From positions 992,001 through 1,056,000 of the forward strand of contig JAGTXZ010000009.1 of assembly GCA_018398575.1 (NCBI GenBank): a stretch of 64,000 nucleotides of DNA, given 5' to 3'. Below are positions 9,787 through 22,735 of this stretch, piece after piece. Origin of the DNA: Ampelomyces quisqualis. Its lineage: Eukaryota > Ascomycota > Dothideomycetes > Pleosporales > Phaeosphaeriaceae. Positions within the stretch are counted from its first letter, which is position 1, and each line of letters begins with the position of its first letter. The notes under the pieces were generated by a model. That model was not told the DNA's origin and did not search any database. It worked only from the letters and a program-made list of their open reading frames with translations. The translations under genes were made by a program, and so were the position numbers.

Positions 9787-12700
9787 ATGACCGGCCCTGC
9801 GATCGTTGAGCAGCGAGGCTCCTGGCAGGCTATGGCAAGCATCCATCATGCTACACGACCTGCGGGTAGCCATGCATCGGAACAAAACCAAAAAGGTACA
9901 AGCGACCGAGGTCAATATGAACACCGAGCGTCAGAATCATCCGGCTTGAGAAAAGAAACTTCTATACCAATACCCTCTCAGACTTCTACTACCTTATCCG
10001 AATTCCAGAATCTCGATCGCTATATCGCCTTGGGCTGTCTCCATTTGCACGCCGACTTGCCGAGAATCAACGGTCTCAGACTCCAAAACGAATGGGCGGA
10101 ACTCATAGATGTTCCAGAGGATGTCAAAATCATCCTGTGCGATGAGGCGGCGCGACTACTCGATGCACGATGGATCCGCCTTTTTGTGCACCAATCAAGT
10201 CACGACATTCAGCACTATCATAGCATTGTTCGTGTCTACTTGCTGCCCGAGGACTGGAATCGACGCTCTATCGACAGGAACAGCCGGAAATTGAAGACGG
10301 CTTTGCGACAACTTTTCGCCCATGTTGACACGTCCCCAAGAGCCTGGGCTGGTGATTATCGCGAGGAAGAAGTTCGCCACTGCGATCCCTGGGCGAGTTC
10401 TGAAAACCAAAGTCTCTATTATTTGTTCAACAAACTTCCATCGCCTGCACCGGATCCTGTTGTCATTAAGGATCGCTATACTAGGGCAGCTGTCCGTGAT
10501 CTTCTCAAATCTGCATCCTTCTCAGAGTGGGAGGAGCATGGAGAGCAGCCTCTGAACGGCCTCCGAACGCGACTCTACCCCTACCAAGCGCGTTCTGCTG
10601 GTCTTATGTTACAACGCGAGGCGGCACCTCAGTTACTCTTAGATCCCAGGCTAGAAACACGGTCTTCGCCGGACGGGCGCAAGTTCTTCTTTGGTGCAAG
10701 AGATGGGTCTGCTTTACATGAGCCCCGGTACTACGAGGCAAACAGAGGCGGTATTCTGGCTGAGACCATGGGACTGGGCAAGACCCTAATCAGCCTGGCT
10801 GTGATTTTGACGACCAAGGGTCACTGTCCAAAAATCCCTGCTGCCTATCTACCTTCATTACCAGTACGAAACCGCGTCGGGCGTCTATCAGACATGGCGG
10901 CTGCGACTCTTGGACGCCACTCTGTACCTGCGAGAGCCTTGATCGAACAGTCTGAGGTCAGCGATGGTGCGGATTACACTTGCTTCAAGAATGCTTTGGA
11001 CAAAAACATCGCATTCTACGAGATCCCAGCCGAACTCCCACGCAGGAATAGATACACAGAGATGCCTCCACCGCGCCAATTAGCAATGTGTTCAGGGACG
11101 ATCGTTGTCGTGCCTAGGAATTTACTGCATCAGTGGCAATTGGAAATACGAAAACATGTGCTTCCAGGTGGGTTGAAGGTTATCGTTATTGATTCCGTGT
11201 CTAAACGTGTCGCTAAAGACAAGCAAACACACGACACCGACGAGTATATGGTATTCGCAAGCGAGTTACCGGCACCCACCGAACTTATGAAGTTCGATGT
11301 GGTCCTTTTCACTCGTAACAGGTTCGAAATGGAGGTTATGGACGGTACCGACGAACAAGGACGCCGCATGCCTGTGGGAGTCATGCGCATCTGCAACTGT
11401 CCATGTATCGGGTCCTCCCGCATACCGGATTGTAATTGCATCCAGACCGGGACGGTATACGAGTCGCCTTTGAGGAAATTACATTTCCTACGCATTATTA
11501 TTGATGAAGGCCATAGCTTCTCGTCCGCTGTGTCTAATGCGGTATTGGTGGCGAAGCAAATCTCAGTTGAGAGACGGTGGGTGGTTTCGGGCAGTATGTC
11601 TCCCAGAGATCCAATACAGCCTAGCCTATACTGACTACACAGCTCCCGCAAAGAATCTGGTCGGTGTCGAGCTCGATACGGCGACTCTTGAAAGCGACAG
11701 CGTTGATGCATCTGCTCTTCGGGATTCAGTCATCGAAAAGAGGAAATCATTCAGTTCTGACGACGTTGAGGGTGCTAAAGCTGTCAAAGCGTTGGGATCC
11801 ATGGCCTCCAACTTCCTCATGGTGCGCCCATGGTGCGATTCTGGGACCGAAGGCAAGCTTGACTGGGATGAGTACATGTATCGTCATGAACACCAGTACA
11901 AGAAGACCTTCTCCGGGTTTTCGTCGTGCTTTCTTCGAACCCTCGAGGGCTTGGTGGTCAAGACGAGACCTGAAGATGTTGAGAAAGACATCGTGTTGCC
12001 GCCAATGACACATCGCGTAGTGTATCTCAAACCATGCTGGTACGACAAAATGACTGCAAATCTTTTTGTACAAGTTCTGAGGGCCAACGCTATCACGAGT
12101 GAACGCAGCGATGTTGACTATCTATTTCACAAAAACAGCACAAAGTCCCGTCATAGCCTGATCAGGAATTTGAGGCAATCCAACTTCACTTGGACAGGGT
12201 TCCGTCTCGAGAACGTGATCGATACGCTTGAAACCACGCAAAAATACTTGAGCAAGGAAGATAAGAAGTGTTCGATGGAAGACGAGGCCTCACTTCTCGA
12301 AAGCAGTCGAATCGTATCAAAGCTGATCAAGTCGGAAGAATGGAAGGCTCTTAGCAGAGCACATGAAGTGGGAATGGCTGTTAATAATTGGCCAGAGGAT
12401 TATGAGGCCACCTTCGCGTTAGCATACCCTGCCAGGCCCTCTATGATAGGCATCACGCAGCTTCTGGACGGGCAGCTCCACGTCGACAGCAACATCCTGT
12501 CACAGAATCCAGCCGATGGACTCGATCTTGTGGGACAAGCGGCTCAAGCAAAGGTCGAAGCTATGGCTGAGGGTGAGGACAAAAGTGACGCGGTCAGAGG
12601 AAGTGACTCCATTGACTTGCAGCTACGGAAAGCAGGTGTCCCAGCCTCATGCGTTGGTGGCCTTCAGCCACTGACAAGTCGGCGGGCGTCAATTATGGCG

Positions 12701-13744
12701 AGCAAGGCTTCACCTCAAAATTTTAGCCCAAACGCCGTGAAGGCGGAGCATGCGGATGCTACTTTAGTTTCTTCGTCGCAAATACGCACCCGGAAGCGCA
12801 AACTTACCTTGGATGAAGAGCAAGCAGATCTGAGCGTCGATTCGCCACTTCGCAATACCTGTGTCACCGCCACGACCTCGGCAAAGCTCACATACCTTTT
12901 GGACAAGGTGGTAGAACATCAAGCGGCTGAGAAGATCATCATTTTCTATGACGGCGACAATGCTGCATTTTACATCGCCCAATGCTTGGAGATGCTGTAT
13001 ATCAACCACCGCATTTACGCGCGAACTCTGGACAATGTCAAGCGGTCGGAATACGTTGCGCTTTTTAACCAGGACCCTGATGTGCGCGTCCTCCTGATCG
13101 ATGTTGCTTGTGGTGCTCTGGGTCTGAACCTCAACGCTGCCAGCGTGGTGCTCATCGTCAACCCGATCAATCGACCTGGATTAGAAGCACAAGCCATCAA
13201 ACGTGCGCATCGCATTGGGCAGACTAAGCGCGTCACTGTCGAGACCTTGGTATTGGAGAACACGATCGAACATTCCATATTCAATCATGCGAAGAAGATG
13301 TCACGCGCTCAACACCTTGAGGCGAAAGAATTGGAAGACGACGCAGGCATCGTTGAAATCATACAGAATGCACAGATACTGCCAATAGCACCGGAGGAAG
13401 AGGAAGGAGAGGGCATGTTCGCGAAGCTGAAGGCGCCACAGCAGGTCTTTGGTCGACCAGAACGTCACAAGTACCACCGTTATCGTGCTGCGGAGGCCAA
13501 GCCAGAGGATAACCCGAGAAAGAAAGCGAAGACGGCGGCCAAAACTGCCAAGACTGTCAAGTTCCCAGGTAATGACGTGGAGAAGACTTGCAGCATCAAA
13601 GAATCAGGTTGCAGCAGCACAGAGCCTCCACTTGTTTCGGGTTTTGAGTCAAGTACTACAATTACTGAGCGCTCATCAGCAGATACTCCAGGTGTCTCGC
13701 AGTCACCGGGAAGCATGTTCGGGGCCGGTGGAAGTCTGATGTGA
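9787..13744 (+). CDS. SNF2-family DNA-dependent ATPase (Rad5/HLTF-like)
   Basis: About 1302 aa from two exons, 9787-11593 and 11643-13744. The 49-bp intron (GTATGT...CTGAC...CACAG) restores the motif VVSGTPAKNL. In order: Walker A GGILAETMGLGKT near residue 320; GTIVVVPRNLLHQWQLEI; the DEAH-type box IIIDEGHSFSS near 572; the SGT motif near 601; then about 400 residues of insert before helicase motif IV-VI sequences KIIIFYDGDNAAF near 1030, DVACGALGLNLNAASVV and IKRAHRIGQTKRV near 1120. I see no RING finger in the insert, so it is not a plain Rad5/Rad16 orthologue. A nuclear role in chromatin or DNA repair is inferred from the fold. The C-terminal tail is basic (PRKKAKTAAKTAKTVKFPG). The start is the ATG of MTGPAIVEQ. 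Confidence 0.9.
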
Positions 13745-14924
13745 TCATTACATGTGAATCAATGATAGCCCTCGGGCTTGTTTATGATATTGCGGGGCGT
13801 TGGCTTAGATGGAGCATGCATCTACAGTGTAGGGCACGGGTTCTGTCGATGTCTTACCTTCATAGCACCGATCATCTCCTTGCGTTATGTGGCTGATGTA
13901 AATGTATAGTTCTCAGTGCTCACTCTGCGATACACATATGCTGTACTAGGATGGCCTTTGGGCTTCAATGCAATCACAAGCCTAACACCACTTTTCTCAC
14001 AGCATCGCCTAAAATTACTGGCCCACGCCGCGCTGATGTGTAGCACAAAGCAAGTCGAACGAGTTGAACGTCACGAGCTCTCGCCGGCGTCTGGCCCCTG
14101 TATGAGACAGTTTTCTAGCAGCCATACCCAATTTGGTATCTCCCATGACATGTTCTTGGAGCATGACCGACAGGACCAGTATCCAATGAAAAAGGGTCCC
14201 ATGCATGCGATGTTGGCTTCGGAATAAACCTGCAAGGCAAATATGGGCTAGTCATAGTAGTCAAAGTTAGGAAGTTATCCCATACTGCCCACTGGCAGTA
14301 TCATAATCGATGAACCTGTAAGGGCTCCTGATACGATACTAAACTAGCTCAAGCGTGTTGAAAGGGACTCCCGAAAAACGGCTTCTACGCGAGTAAATTA
14401 TGTAGTTTTGGTCAAGTTTTGATTGCTTATACCCATTGGCCAGCAGTACTAGTACTGAACTAAGGAAACAGGTAACGAAACCACGAAAAATGCTTCCCTA
14501 CCATGAATTCTGTGCTTATTTCTCGAGGCAACTCTGCTTCTCCCCTGTATTCGACACGTTCTTTTCAAATGTACTTGACCTCCAAGCTTCTAAGAATAGT
14601 CTTCGCACACTCAAAGACGGACATCCACCTTTTGTGTCTTGCTGTTGCAGACGTCTCTGTTTGCCCACCGATTCTGACTTGCTCTCTCCAGAGCGCATCA
14701 AAGTTGATGCTATCCTTCTGAGGTCTTCTTGCTCCTGTGGAACTGGATGGGTTCCCGCTTTTTGTCTTGGGTTGCCCTCCTCGATTCGAGATTGCGGTAT
14801 GGTGGGTGCAGAGCCTCAGGGTGTCCGTATGTCAACCACACGCACCCTAGCTGCCTAAAGATACTACTGGCGCTCATCACCATACGAATATATGCAGCGA
14901 TCGCAATTCAGAAAGCATATATCT
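13745..14924. other. Intergenic; nothing convincing
   Basis: Lies between the convergent SNF2 and surface-protein genes. A 140-codon frame at 14436-14858 (+) does not begin with ATG and shows no known motif. No RNA gene or repeat seen. Confidence 0.4.
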
Positions 14925-16599
14925 TCACATCGCAACAGCCAAATATCCTAATGCCCACCACATTAGTGTCAGCAAACCATTGAACCAGGCATCAGACACT
15001 GAATATGATGTGCTCAAAGATGTACCAGCAGAGATTGGCTTGGATTGAGCTTCTGGCCGATTCGTCGATTTGGACCAAGAGTCACCACTTGTGTACCCTG
15101 CATGGCCATCGACTATGCCACCAGGTTCCACGCTCCTTGTTAATGTCACTACAGTAGTAAAGGGCTGGAGAATGCTTGTGCTGCCTTGAATAACCACTGC
15201 AGTCCCGCTATGATCAAGACTGAGCACCGTGCCGTCCACGATGATTGACTCACCGCCAGGTTTAAGCACAGTGCCGGGGCTTATGGTGATGTATCCCGCT
15301 CGATTGGCAGTGTACACATGGTCGTGGAAGGTAAGCGCGGGTGCAGATTTGGTCCAGATATTGCCGAAATTCGGGGCCATAGAAGAAGTTACGCCATTAA
15401 TGACGACGGCTGTTGCAGAGGGCGTGAGCGAAATAATAGTGCCGGCGACAGTGATCGCTCTTCCGCCTGGGAACAAAGATTGTCCTGACACGACATACTG
15501 AGTTTTTAGATTGGCGATGATGGTTTTGGTGCCGATGGTAAGTACTGGAAGGAGTCGCGTAGGCGCATACGTGATTCGATGGTTTCCATCAGAGTGTGCT
15601 TCAGGTGGCTGGAGTGGGATAATCTTCGTTCCCACTATGACTTCGACTGTGCCGCCAGTCGTCTGAATGGCAACGGGTACATCATCCACCGTGATTGTTT
15701 GACCGGGCGCCACAGTAGTAGAACCCTCGATTACAAAGTTGCCACCTGACAGTGCCTGGCTAATAAGTACGTTGGAGAGTCCAGCGGAGACCCGAGATTG
15801 GATTGGTTGGGTAGAAATCCCGTGTTCTTCTTCGGGTGGACCATCGAGCCACCCAGTAACTGTCACCTCGAAAATTGGAGAACATGTTCGACATGGCTTT
15901 GTAGCACTGAAGTTTGGCTCCGTGATCTCATGGTGCCCATTAGGATCCCCAACTTGTGTTGCGGCAGGTGGTATGGGACGGAGGCCTTGGTCCGTCGATG
16001 TCATCTCCAACGTCCCCGTTGTGACCAACCGGGATGTGTCGCTGACAAAGCTGGCATTCGATGTGACGGAAGCCGAAGGGGTCGGTTTGGGGCCGGTGGT
16101 GACAGGCGCGGATGGTATCAGCAGAAGAGGGCTCTGTTTCACCGGTGAAGATGCTAGAGCGATCAGAATGGGAATTCTTGGAGGAAGAATTGGTTGACGA
16201 GGTTGATATGGCGGTGTTGGAATTGGTAGATTGGGAGGTACTGAAGGTATGAATCCTCCGAGATCCACCTGCGACCGAACAGGTGCTGAGGGAATGGGTG
16301 CATACCCTGAAATACGATGCGACGATCAGCTTTGGTTGTAGGTAGATGTAGAGTTATACTCACTCGGCGCTGACGGTATCAAGTCTGTTCCGCCCAAGGC
16401 TTGCGGTGCATGATCACCCGTAGCTGTGATCCTGTGTTAGGGCACAGCTTTGCGAGAATTCTAAAACATTATGCTCATTGTGCATACACCTTTGAGGTCG
16501 AGCATGGGCAAGTTGTATCCATGCTACACAGAAACAAAGGATGTGACATAATAAAAGTGGAAGCGTGCCCACATTAGAGTCGGAGTGCATGGCGAGCAT
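14925..16599 (-). CDS. Cell-surface repeat protein with signal peptide, possible GPI anchor
   Basis: 519 aa from three exons: 16599-16490, 16431-16364 and 16306-14925. Exon 1 encodes a hydrophobic leader (LPLLLCHILCFCVAWIQLAHA) and ends in ARPQR. A Pro-rich region with repeated IPSAP follows, then a Ser/Thr-rich region, then at least three copies of a unit of the form PGG-x-x-I-x-V-x-G-T-x-x-S-L-x-x-x-x-TAVVI-x-G, e.g. ESIIVDGTVLSLDHSGTAVV. The C-terminus is hydrophobic (WFNGLLTLMWWALGYLAVAM), compatible with GPI attachment or membrane anchoring. Such proteins are common in Pezizomycotina walls; no enzymatic domain is seen. The intron 1 donor GTGTAT is slightly unusual and its branch is close to the acceptor, so exon 1 is less certain. 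Confidence 0.75.
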
Positions 16600-18374
16600 T
16601 TTGAACCAAGAAGAAGAGCGATTTCAAGTAATCATGACGCAGGGAGTACAGCAATGAGAATGTAGGACACAAGCAGTCTTACAGTGAGTCAATGTTGCGA
16701 CGCGACCCGATGTACTACCATGGCCACCGAGTCGCAAATAGGCAATTTAAGAAATTGAACCTAAAATCTCCGTATCCCTCTCACACAGCGACAGCAGCTG
16801 AGCAGTGGAAAAGAATGAGAGGGACAGTATACAGCGTTTATATAGATTGTTCTTCATTAGGGTAGCATATGACTCCAATGCGTACAAAGCCGATTGGAAA
16901 GATCCGAGGGTGGAGGTGACCCAAAGCTGCACAGGATAAATTGTACCCCGAGTAAGATGCAACTGTGATACGTCAGATGGATCTTTACAAGAGGCGAGCC
17001 TCTTCAGGCCATATTAGCGAGAATGAATGAGAGTAGGCGCTTTGTCGTTTTGTGGGGGTAATCCAAGTAGTGTCTTACCACCTGGTGCATCGTAAGCCAG
17101 TATGTCTGGCCCGCCAGGTCCGCGGCAATTTAAGTCGGCTATGTGCAAGTTCAAGGTGATTTGTAGGCTGGCGAGTAGTTTTTCGTACAGTAATAGGCCT
17201 CGAGAAGCTCCAGTAGCACTATTGGGCCTCAGAACGATGCAATTCTATATCTTAAAGGTAGATAGATTGCGACAGACTACCCGGCCCGCTGTAATCCGAC
17301 CACAAAATAAGACGAGGCTTGATGCACGACAACTGATCTCGCGCCAGGAATTTCAATATAGGTCGGCGACGTGGATCAGCGGGAGGAGCTTTCCTAGGCA
17401 CTACCGGCATCTCGATTGCAGAGTCGGTCGATTGGGTGTCCGTGTTGAGAAAACACTGGAAACTGTTCTACCATCTTGACAATCATCGGCACACACCCGC
17501 TCATGAGTAGATGAGCAGCGTTTATGCCGACCTGGGATGGTTATCGGCCTAGTTTAAGAAAATTGCCCCGTCGATCCGCGCGAATGCTGCAGTAGCATTG
17601 CACGTTGATGTGGGGAGTTTCTGTCAGGACAAGAACGTTCAGGCTGCCCATGATACAAAGAGCGTCGTACCCTGGACATATGGTTTGGCCTAGGGGCTTC
17701 TAAGCACGCCCTGGTATGTCCAGCTAGAAGATACAGATTGGCGTGTTCGTGTCTCGGGGTAGTTGAACAATCGCCGCTGCGTCTTGGCGTCTCCGGAACC
17801 ATGTGTGAGCCATCTCGTGTGGTGTGCTTGTAGTTGTCACATCACATCCGGTGTGCCAAAGTATGGTCGCATGCGATGGTGCCAAACATTACGTATGGCA
17901 GGACCGATCTGTGTAGAGGCTGATAATGTAGGTGAATGGCTCCGCGTGCAAGAGATGTCCTTGCTAGCACGTGACACTGCTAGTGCTGTTTTCGCCGTTA
18001 GCGCACACAGTCTCGGTTAAGCGAAAGCGATTTTAGGGATTTGAACTTCCGAACTGCTCACTAACCCCAACGACAACACAGGTTGCAACAGAAGGCACGA
18101 CAAAGGTATGCTCCTCCAAAGCTACAATTCTACGAAAACTCGAAGCGCCGGCCAGCATCGCAATGTCGAGACCACCCCCTCCTCGGCCGCCTCCATCCAC
18201 AAGCGTATCGTCGCACGCGAGCCCACACATCGACTGAGCTACATACGTTGAAAGGATGAAAGCGAGGAGACGGCTTGGTGGTGGTCTCGAAGCAGTGCTG
18301 CGGCTCTTCGCACACACGAAGGAGAATGGTTGCTAATTCGATTGTGGACAGCAGTCTTCTGATCTATCGCAATC
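16600..18374. other. Intergenic, between divergent surface-protein and RPS8 genes
   Basis: 1.8 kb with only short open frames. It presumably contains both divergent promoters and the eS8 leader. I found no recognisable RNA gene or repeat. Confidence 0.4.
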
Positions 18375-19081
18375 ATGGGGTATCTACACTCTTCACTCCT
18401 CAACCCAGACACCCGCTAACCCCGTACAGTATCTCACGAGACTCTCGCCACAAGCGTTCCGCTTCCGGTGCGAAGAGGGCATACTACCGCAAGAAGAGGT
18501 ATGCATAAACCGATCGCATCTCTAGTCATGTCTAACATGGCTTCAGGGCTTTCGAGAAGGGCCGCCAGCCTGCCAATACCCGTATTGGCGCTAAGCGTGT
18601 CCACCTTGTCCGCACCCGCGGCGGCAACCGCAAGTTCCGTGCTCTGCGTCTCGAGGCCGGCAACTTCTCATGGGGTTCCGAGGGCATCGCCAAGAAGACC
18701 CGTGTGATCGGTGTCGTCTACCACCCTTCCAACAATGAACTCGTCCGCACCAACACCCTCACCCGCTCCGCCGTCGTCCAAATCGATGCCGCACCTTTCC
18801 GACAATGGTACGAGGCCCACTACGGTGTTTCCCTCGGCCGCAGGAGGCAGGTCAAGGCCGGCGAGAAGGCCGAGGACATCAAGAAGTCTAACGCAGTCTC
18901 CAAGAAGCAGGCTGAGCGTGTCAAGACCTCTGGAAAGGTCGAGAGTGCCGTCGAGAAGCAGTTCGAGGCCGGTCGTCTCTACGCCGTTGTCTCATCCCGC
19001 CCCGGCCAGAGCGGTCGCTGCGACGGATATGTTCTCGAGGGTGAGGAGCTCGCTTTCTACCAGCGTAGTCTCAGGAAGTAA
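18375..19081 (+). CDS. RPS8: 40S ribosomal protein eS8
   Basis: 202 aa, matching the usual eS8 length. Exons 18375-18379, 18430-18498 and 18547-19081. The first coding exon is only five bases (ATGGG) and splices to give MGISRDSRHKRSASGAKRAY. The second junction gives KKRAFEKGRQPANTRIGAKR. Later landmarks are VRTRGGNRKFRALRLEAGNF, HPSNNELVRTNTLTRSAVV and the C-terminal RPGQSGRCDGYVLEGEELAF. Both introns are about 50 bp with GTAT donors. It is a structural component of the small ribosomal subunit. Codons are strongly biased to C/G at third positions, consistent with high expression. Confidence 0.97.
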
Positions 19082-19828
19082 GGGTGATCTCTGTTCTATG
19101 GTGCATCGGTCAGGTCAAAATGGGAGTTTAGTCATATATCTGGTCTGCAAAGTCGCAGGGCTTTGAGATGCACTGGGCATGATGATGCCGCTTCTAGATA
19201 TCATGAGACTATGAATAATGGTTTCTCAACGTTCAGTGATGTTCTTCTGGCCTGGTGCCGCTGCCGTGACCGTTGCCTGTTGAATTTCTCATCCCAGAGC
19301 TGATTGATGTGAGAAGATGCTGTGCTCATTTGCAGATCTGATCACACCGTCACTTCATTATGCCAACACCGCCACGTCATGTTCACTCTGAGCGTGCCGA
19401 ATCCTGTTCGAGAGATGTATAGAAGCAAAAGACATGCATTGTTTTCATAACGTATGTAGCTATCAACCCGACATGGCCTCGCGAGTGCCCAAAGCTGTAC
19501 TGCGCCCAGCTGGCTCCAAGGAGGAAGTAGTCGATCTAGTCAGATACGCAAAATATGAAGATGCTTTGCAACTCATACATCCCTTCGGACCATAATTTGT
19601 GCCCATGCGATCGCAGTGATGCAAGAAACTGTCTGCAGTCCAGAAATATACCCCGAGGTCGTGACAGATCAGAGAAAAAGCGGGAATACTCGTGTGAACA
19701 ATATGCAGATGAGATAATACCATGAACAACCAACCAAGACCCAAAGTCTAGCATAGACTGGCTCATCGAGAAACGCGGCTTGTATGTGGCAGGTTGGCGT
19801 GAGTGGCAGGACTTGCACATGAGACTCA
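19082..19828. other. Intergenic between convergent genes
   Basis: Holds the 3' ends of the eS8 gene and of the F-box-like gene. No further feature seen. Confidence 0.4.
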
Positions 19829-20974
19829 TCAGCGGCCAGCCTTCTTGAACAGCTCCCAAGCCTCCACGAGAGCGTTTCGAAGCTCGTCGCGCTTCGACTG
19901 CGCAGCAACGCCACTAGTCGTGACTGCATCGCGGCGGAGATTCTGATCATAGCTTTCTCCACCAAACAAGACACGGAGAATAATCCACGTCGGGATGGTC
20001 TTGACCTTCTTTCCCTTGCCAGCCGCAAACGCATGCTTGCCAATCTCCATCTGAAGGCGCCTGATGTAGATGTGCCACTTCTCGCCGTCTTGCTTGGCCC
20101 ACTGCCTCCCAAAGCCTTTGTTTGCGGAGTCGATTTCGAGGATGAGCGTGAGCGTGCTGAGACCGCGGTAGAAGTTCTTCACCTCGGTGTAGCCGCCGTT
20201 GAGAAGCCAGTTGATATCGTAGAAGGAGCGGATGCGGATGTTGAGCTTGGCGACGAGGCGCTGGCAGCCGGGCGGGAAGAGACGCACGCTAAGGTCGGTG
20301 GGTGGGGTCAATTCAGTTGATGGTCGGGGAATGTCGAAGTTATTCTTGCTGTAGAGTAGGGGTTTGGCTTCGGCATAGACTTCTTTGCTGGCGAGGAGGA
20401 TGTTGATGTTGGTTGTTGCGAAGCGGGAGAAGGGGACTTTGTAGCCGTTGACGCTGAGCTGGTTAATAGCATGGGCGATTCCGGGGATAAGCTGGCATGA
20501 GTCGGCATGAAGGCAGCCTTGGTTCTCTTCGTACAGTAAAGTCTGGTTCTGGCGGATACATATCAGGCCTGGGACGACCAGGAGGTATTCGTAGATACTC
20601 TTGCGCACTGAGAGGGGTAACTTGAAGAGAGAGAATGGTTCAGAGACTGTGTGAGCGACGGACGGGGCAGTCAAAGCCTCGAGTAGAGCATGTTCGTTGA
20701 CGATGTTCGCCTCGGACGTGGTATCTGACACTAGTGATGGAGGCAATGTGTCATCGCTTACAGAGATCGACTCTCCTTCAGATGCGTCAAGCTCCACATC
20801 GGAGCCCTCTTGGAGTTCGTTGAAGAAAGCATTGAGAGACTCTCCTTCTGGGAGCTGGCACGAATGTTTAGTATGAGTGCCGGGGATCTGGAATGTACCG
20901 CGCTTATCGAAGCCTCCAGTCGGCGGAGGTGTCAAGAGGTGCGCAGTTGGCGGCGGAGTGATTGAACGACTCAT
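19829..20974 (-). CDS. F-box/2EXR-like protein of unknown function
   Basis: 381 aa in one exon, starting at MSRSITPPPTAHLLTPPPTG. The open frame continues upstream to 21286, but the segment before 20974 is low-complexity and Ser/Arg-rich, so I take the ATG at 20974. An acidic, Ser-rich N-terminal region (GSDVELDASEGESISVSDD) precedes FSLFKLPLSVRKSIYEYLL, which matches the LPxEIRxxIYxxLL helix typical of the large fungal F-box/2EXR families. The rest includes INILLASKEVYAEAKPLLYS, another hallmark of those families. The molecular role is unknown; an SCF-adaptor-like function is inference only. Confidence 0.7.
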   Translation of the reverse strand: MSRSITPPPTAHLLTPPPTGGFDKRGTFQIPGTHTKHSCQLPEGESLNAFFNELQEGSDVELDASEGESISVSDDTLPPSLVSDTTSEANIVNEHALLEALTAPSVAHTVSEPFSLFKLPLSVRKSIYEYLLVVPGLICIRQNQTLLYEENQGCLHADSCQLIPGIAHAINQLSVNGYKVPFSRFATTNINILLASKEVYAEAKPLLYSKNNFDIPRPSTELTPPTDLSVRLFPPGCQRLVAKLNIRIRSFYDINWLLNGGYTEVKNFYRGLSTLTLILEIDSANKGFGRQWAKQDGEKWHIYIRRLQMEIGKHAFAAGKGKKVKTIPTWIILRVLFGGESYDQNLRRDAVTTSGVAAQSKRDELRNALVEAWELFKKAGR

Positions 20975-21781
20975 CGTTCTGATCGTGTAGGAGGAACGGA
21001 GTAGAGGTTCTGATAGTATGTCCTTTAGCGAGTGAAATGACAAACGCGAAAAGGCTTGCTTCAGGTTGTACGAAAGAAGACGAGTACGAGAGTAGCAGCC
21101 GAGGACTATATACTCGGACTGTGAAGGTGAAGTCGGAAGTGAGACATCTCTGAGTGAGAGAAATCTAAAACCACGCATGGTTAATATCCTTCTACAGTGA
21201 GGTAAAGTCGGCAGTGGAGACCTATGGTGAGTGTCTAAGACAGTGGACGCAATCCTAGTGTGGCTTGTAGCAATTGTTGCAGTCACCGCAAGAGCAATCT
21301 TTGTTGTTCAGTAGACTTCGAGACATTTTTGAGGAGCAATGACAGAGGGTCGATGGCAGCGAGTGATGAAAGTAGACAACAAGTACAAGACAGGTTTTGT
21401 GGGTGAAGCTCAAGAGCCGACCCAACTAGAAGGCACAGTTTGTTTGACGTAAACATGGCTCTCTTATAACATAATATTGCACGATTACTCGTGAGAGAGA
21501 GTCGATGAGTCCTCGCACCATTAGTATTCCGAATGTGGCCCGTTGGTGGTTGAGCGTGGTCGCCACCGAGCTTTCGATGTGCGCAGACCCAGGACATATT
21601 GAATCTCAAAGATACTGTAATCGCCCTTGTATCAGTGGTAATCGTCATGTGTCGGATACGAATCGTTGGAAAATTGCTTCAGGTGTTCTGTTCGGCGCCG
21701 ACGTACATATTGTGCGCGGAACTCAACTACAAAGCGGACAGCCTCAAATCGGCCTAGTCTGCCAAGCGATAAACTGTGCTC
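20975..21781. other. Divergent promoter region (F-box-like gene / ATP5)
   Basis: About 0.8 kb between divergent start codons. Open frames here are extensions or shadows. It is presumably 5'UTR and promoters of both genes. Confidence 0.4.
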
Positions 21782-22735
21782 ATGGCAACTTCGACACTTC
21801 TAAGCACCAGCTCCGCAAGCTCCCCCAACCCGCAACTCATCTCCTCTCTACCCGCCATGTCCGCCGCCCGTGCCTTCAGTACTGCTCTCCGGGCAGGCGT
21901 GCCCCGCGCCCCCATTGCTGCCCGCGTCGCCGGCATTCGAAGCTACGCTGCCGCAGCGCCGACCGGCTCTGCAAACAAGCCCCCGATTGCTCTCTACGGT
22001 GTTGATGGAACATATGCTAGCGCTTTGGTACGACTCTCAGATCCGCAATCGGCAGCGGGAAGATGCTGGGAGGATGAAATAGGGCGCAATGGCTGGGAAC
22101 AGAACTCTGGCTGACAATTCACACAGTACACCGCAGCTGCGAAAACCAACGTCCTTGACCCCACCGCAAAGTCGCTCGAGGCTCTGTCTGCCCTGTTCAA
22201 GAAAGACCCCAAGCTCGTAGAAGTGCTCTCTGCACCAACCCTCTCGGTCTCAGACAAGCAGCAAATCGTCCAGGAGCTCCAGAAGAACCTCGGGTCGCAG
22301 GACAAGGAGGGCATTGTCAAAAACTTCCTCTCCACACTCGCCCAAAACAACAGGCTGGGTGCCCTTGAGGGTGTTGTGGAGAAGTTTGGCGTATTGATGG
22401 GCGCGCACCGAGGGGAGGTCGAGTTGACAGTTACCAGCGCTGCGGTAGGTAGACCTTGAACAATTAATGGCAGCAGAAGCAAAGAACAGGCTGGAACTAT
22501 GGTTAAAACGTTCACTGACATACCACAGCCTCTCGATAACCGAACCCTCAGCCGCCTCGAATCCGCCATCCACAAGTCCGACTACGTCGCCAACGGTCAG
22601 AAGCTCAAGGTCATTCCCAAGGTCAATCCAGAGATCCGTGGCGGACTGATTGTCGAGATTGGTGACCGCACCATCGACCTGTCCATCTCGGCTAAGATGG
22701 CCAAGATGAACAAGCTGCTCAAGGACGCTTTGTAA
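21782..22735 (+). CDS. ATP5: ATP synthase subunit 5 (OSCP), mitochondrial
   Basis: Oligomycin-sensitivity-conferring protein of the F1Fo-ATP synthase peripheral stalk. Exons 21782-22027, 22127-22444 and 22529-22735 give 256 aa. The splice joins read GVDGTYASAL-YTAAAKTNVLD and VTSAA-PLDNRTLSRLE. The C-terminal hallmark is GGLIVEIGDRTIDLSISAKM. The ATG at 21857 (MSAARAFSTALRAG) begins a typical mitochondrial presequence ending near RSYAAAA. It would give 231 aa, closer to family length, so the true start may be 21857; 21782 is the first in-frame ATG. Introns are 99 and 84 bp. Confidence 0.93.

Noticed and set aside
14436..14858. 140-codon plus-strand open frame
   Set aside because: Does not start at ATG, has a composition unlike neighbouring genes and shows no motif.
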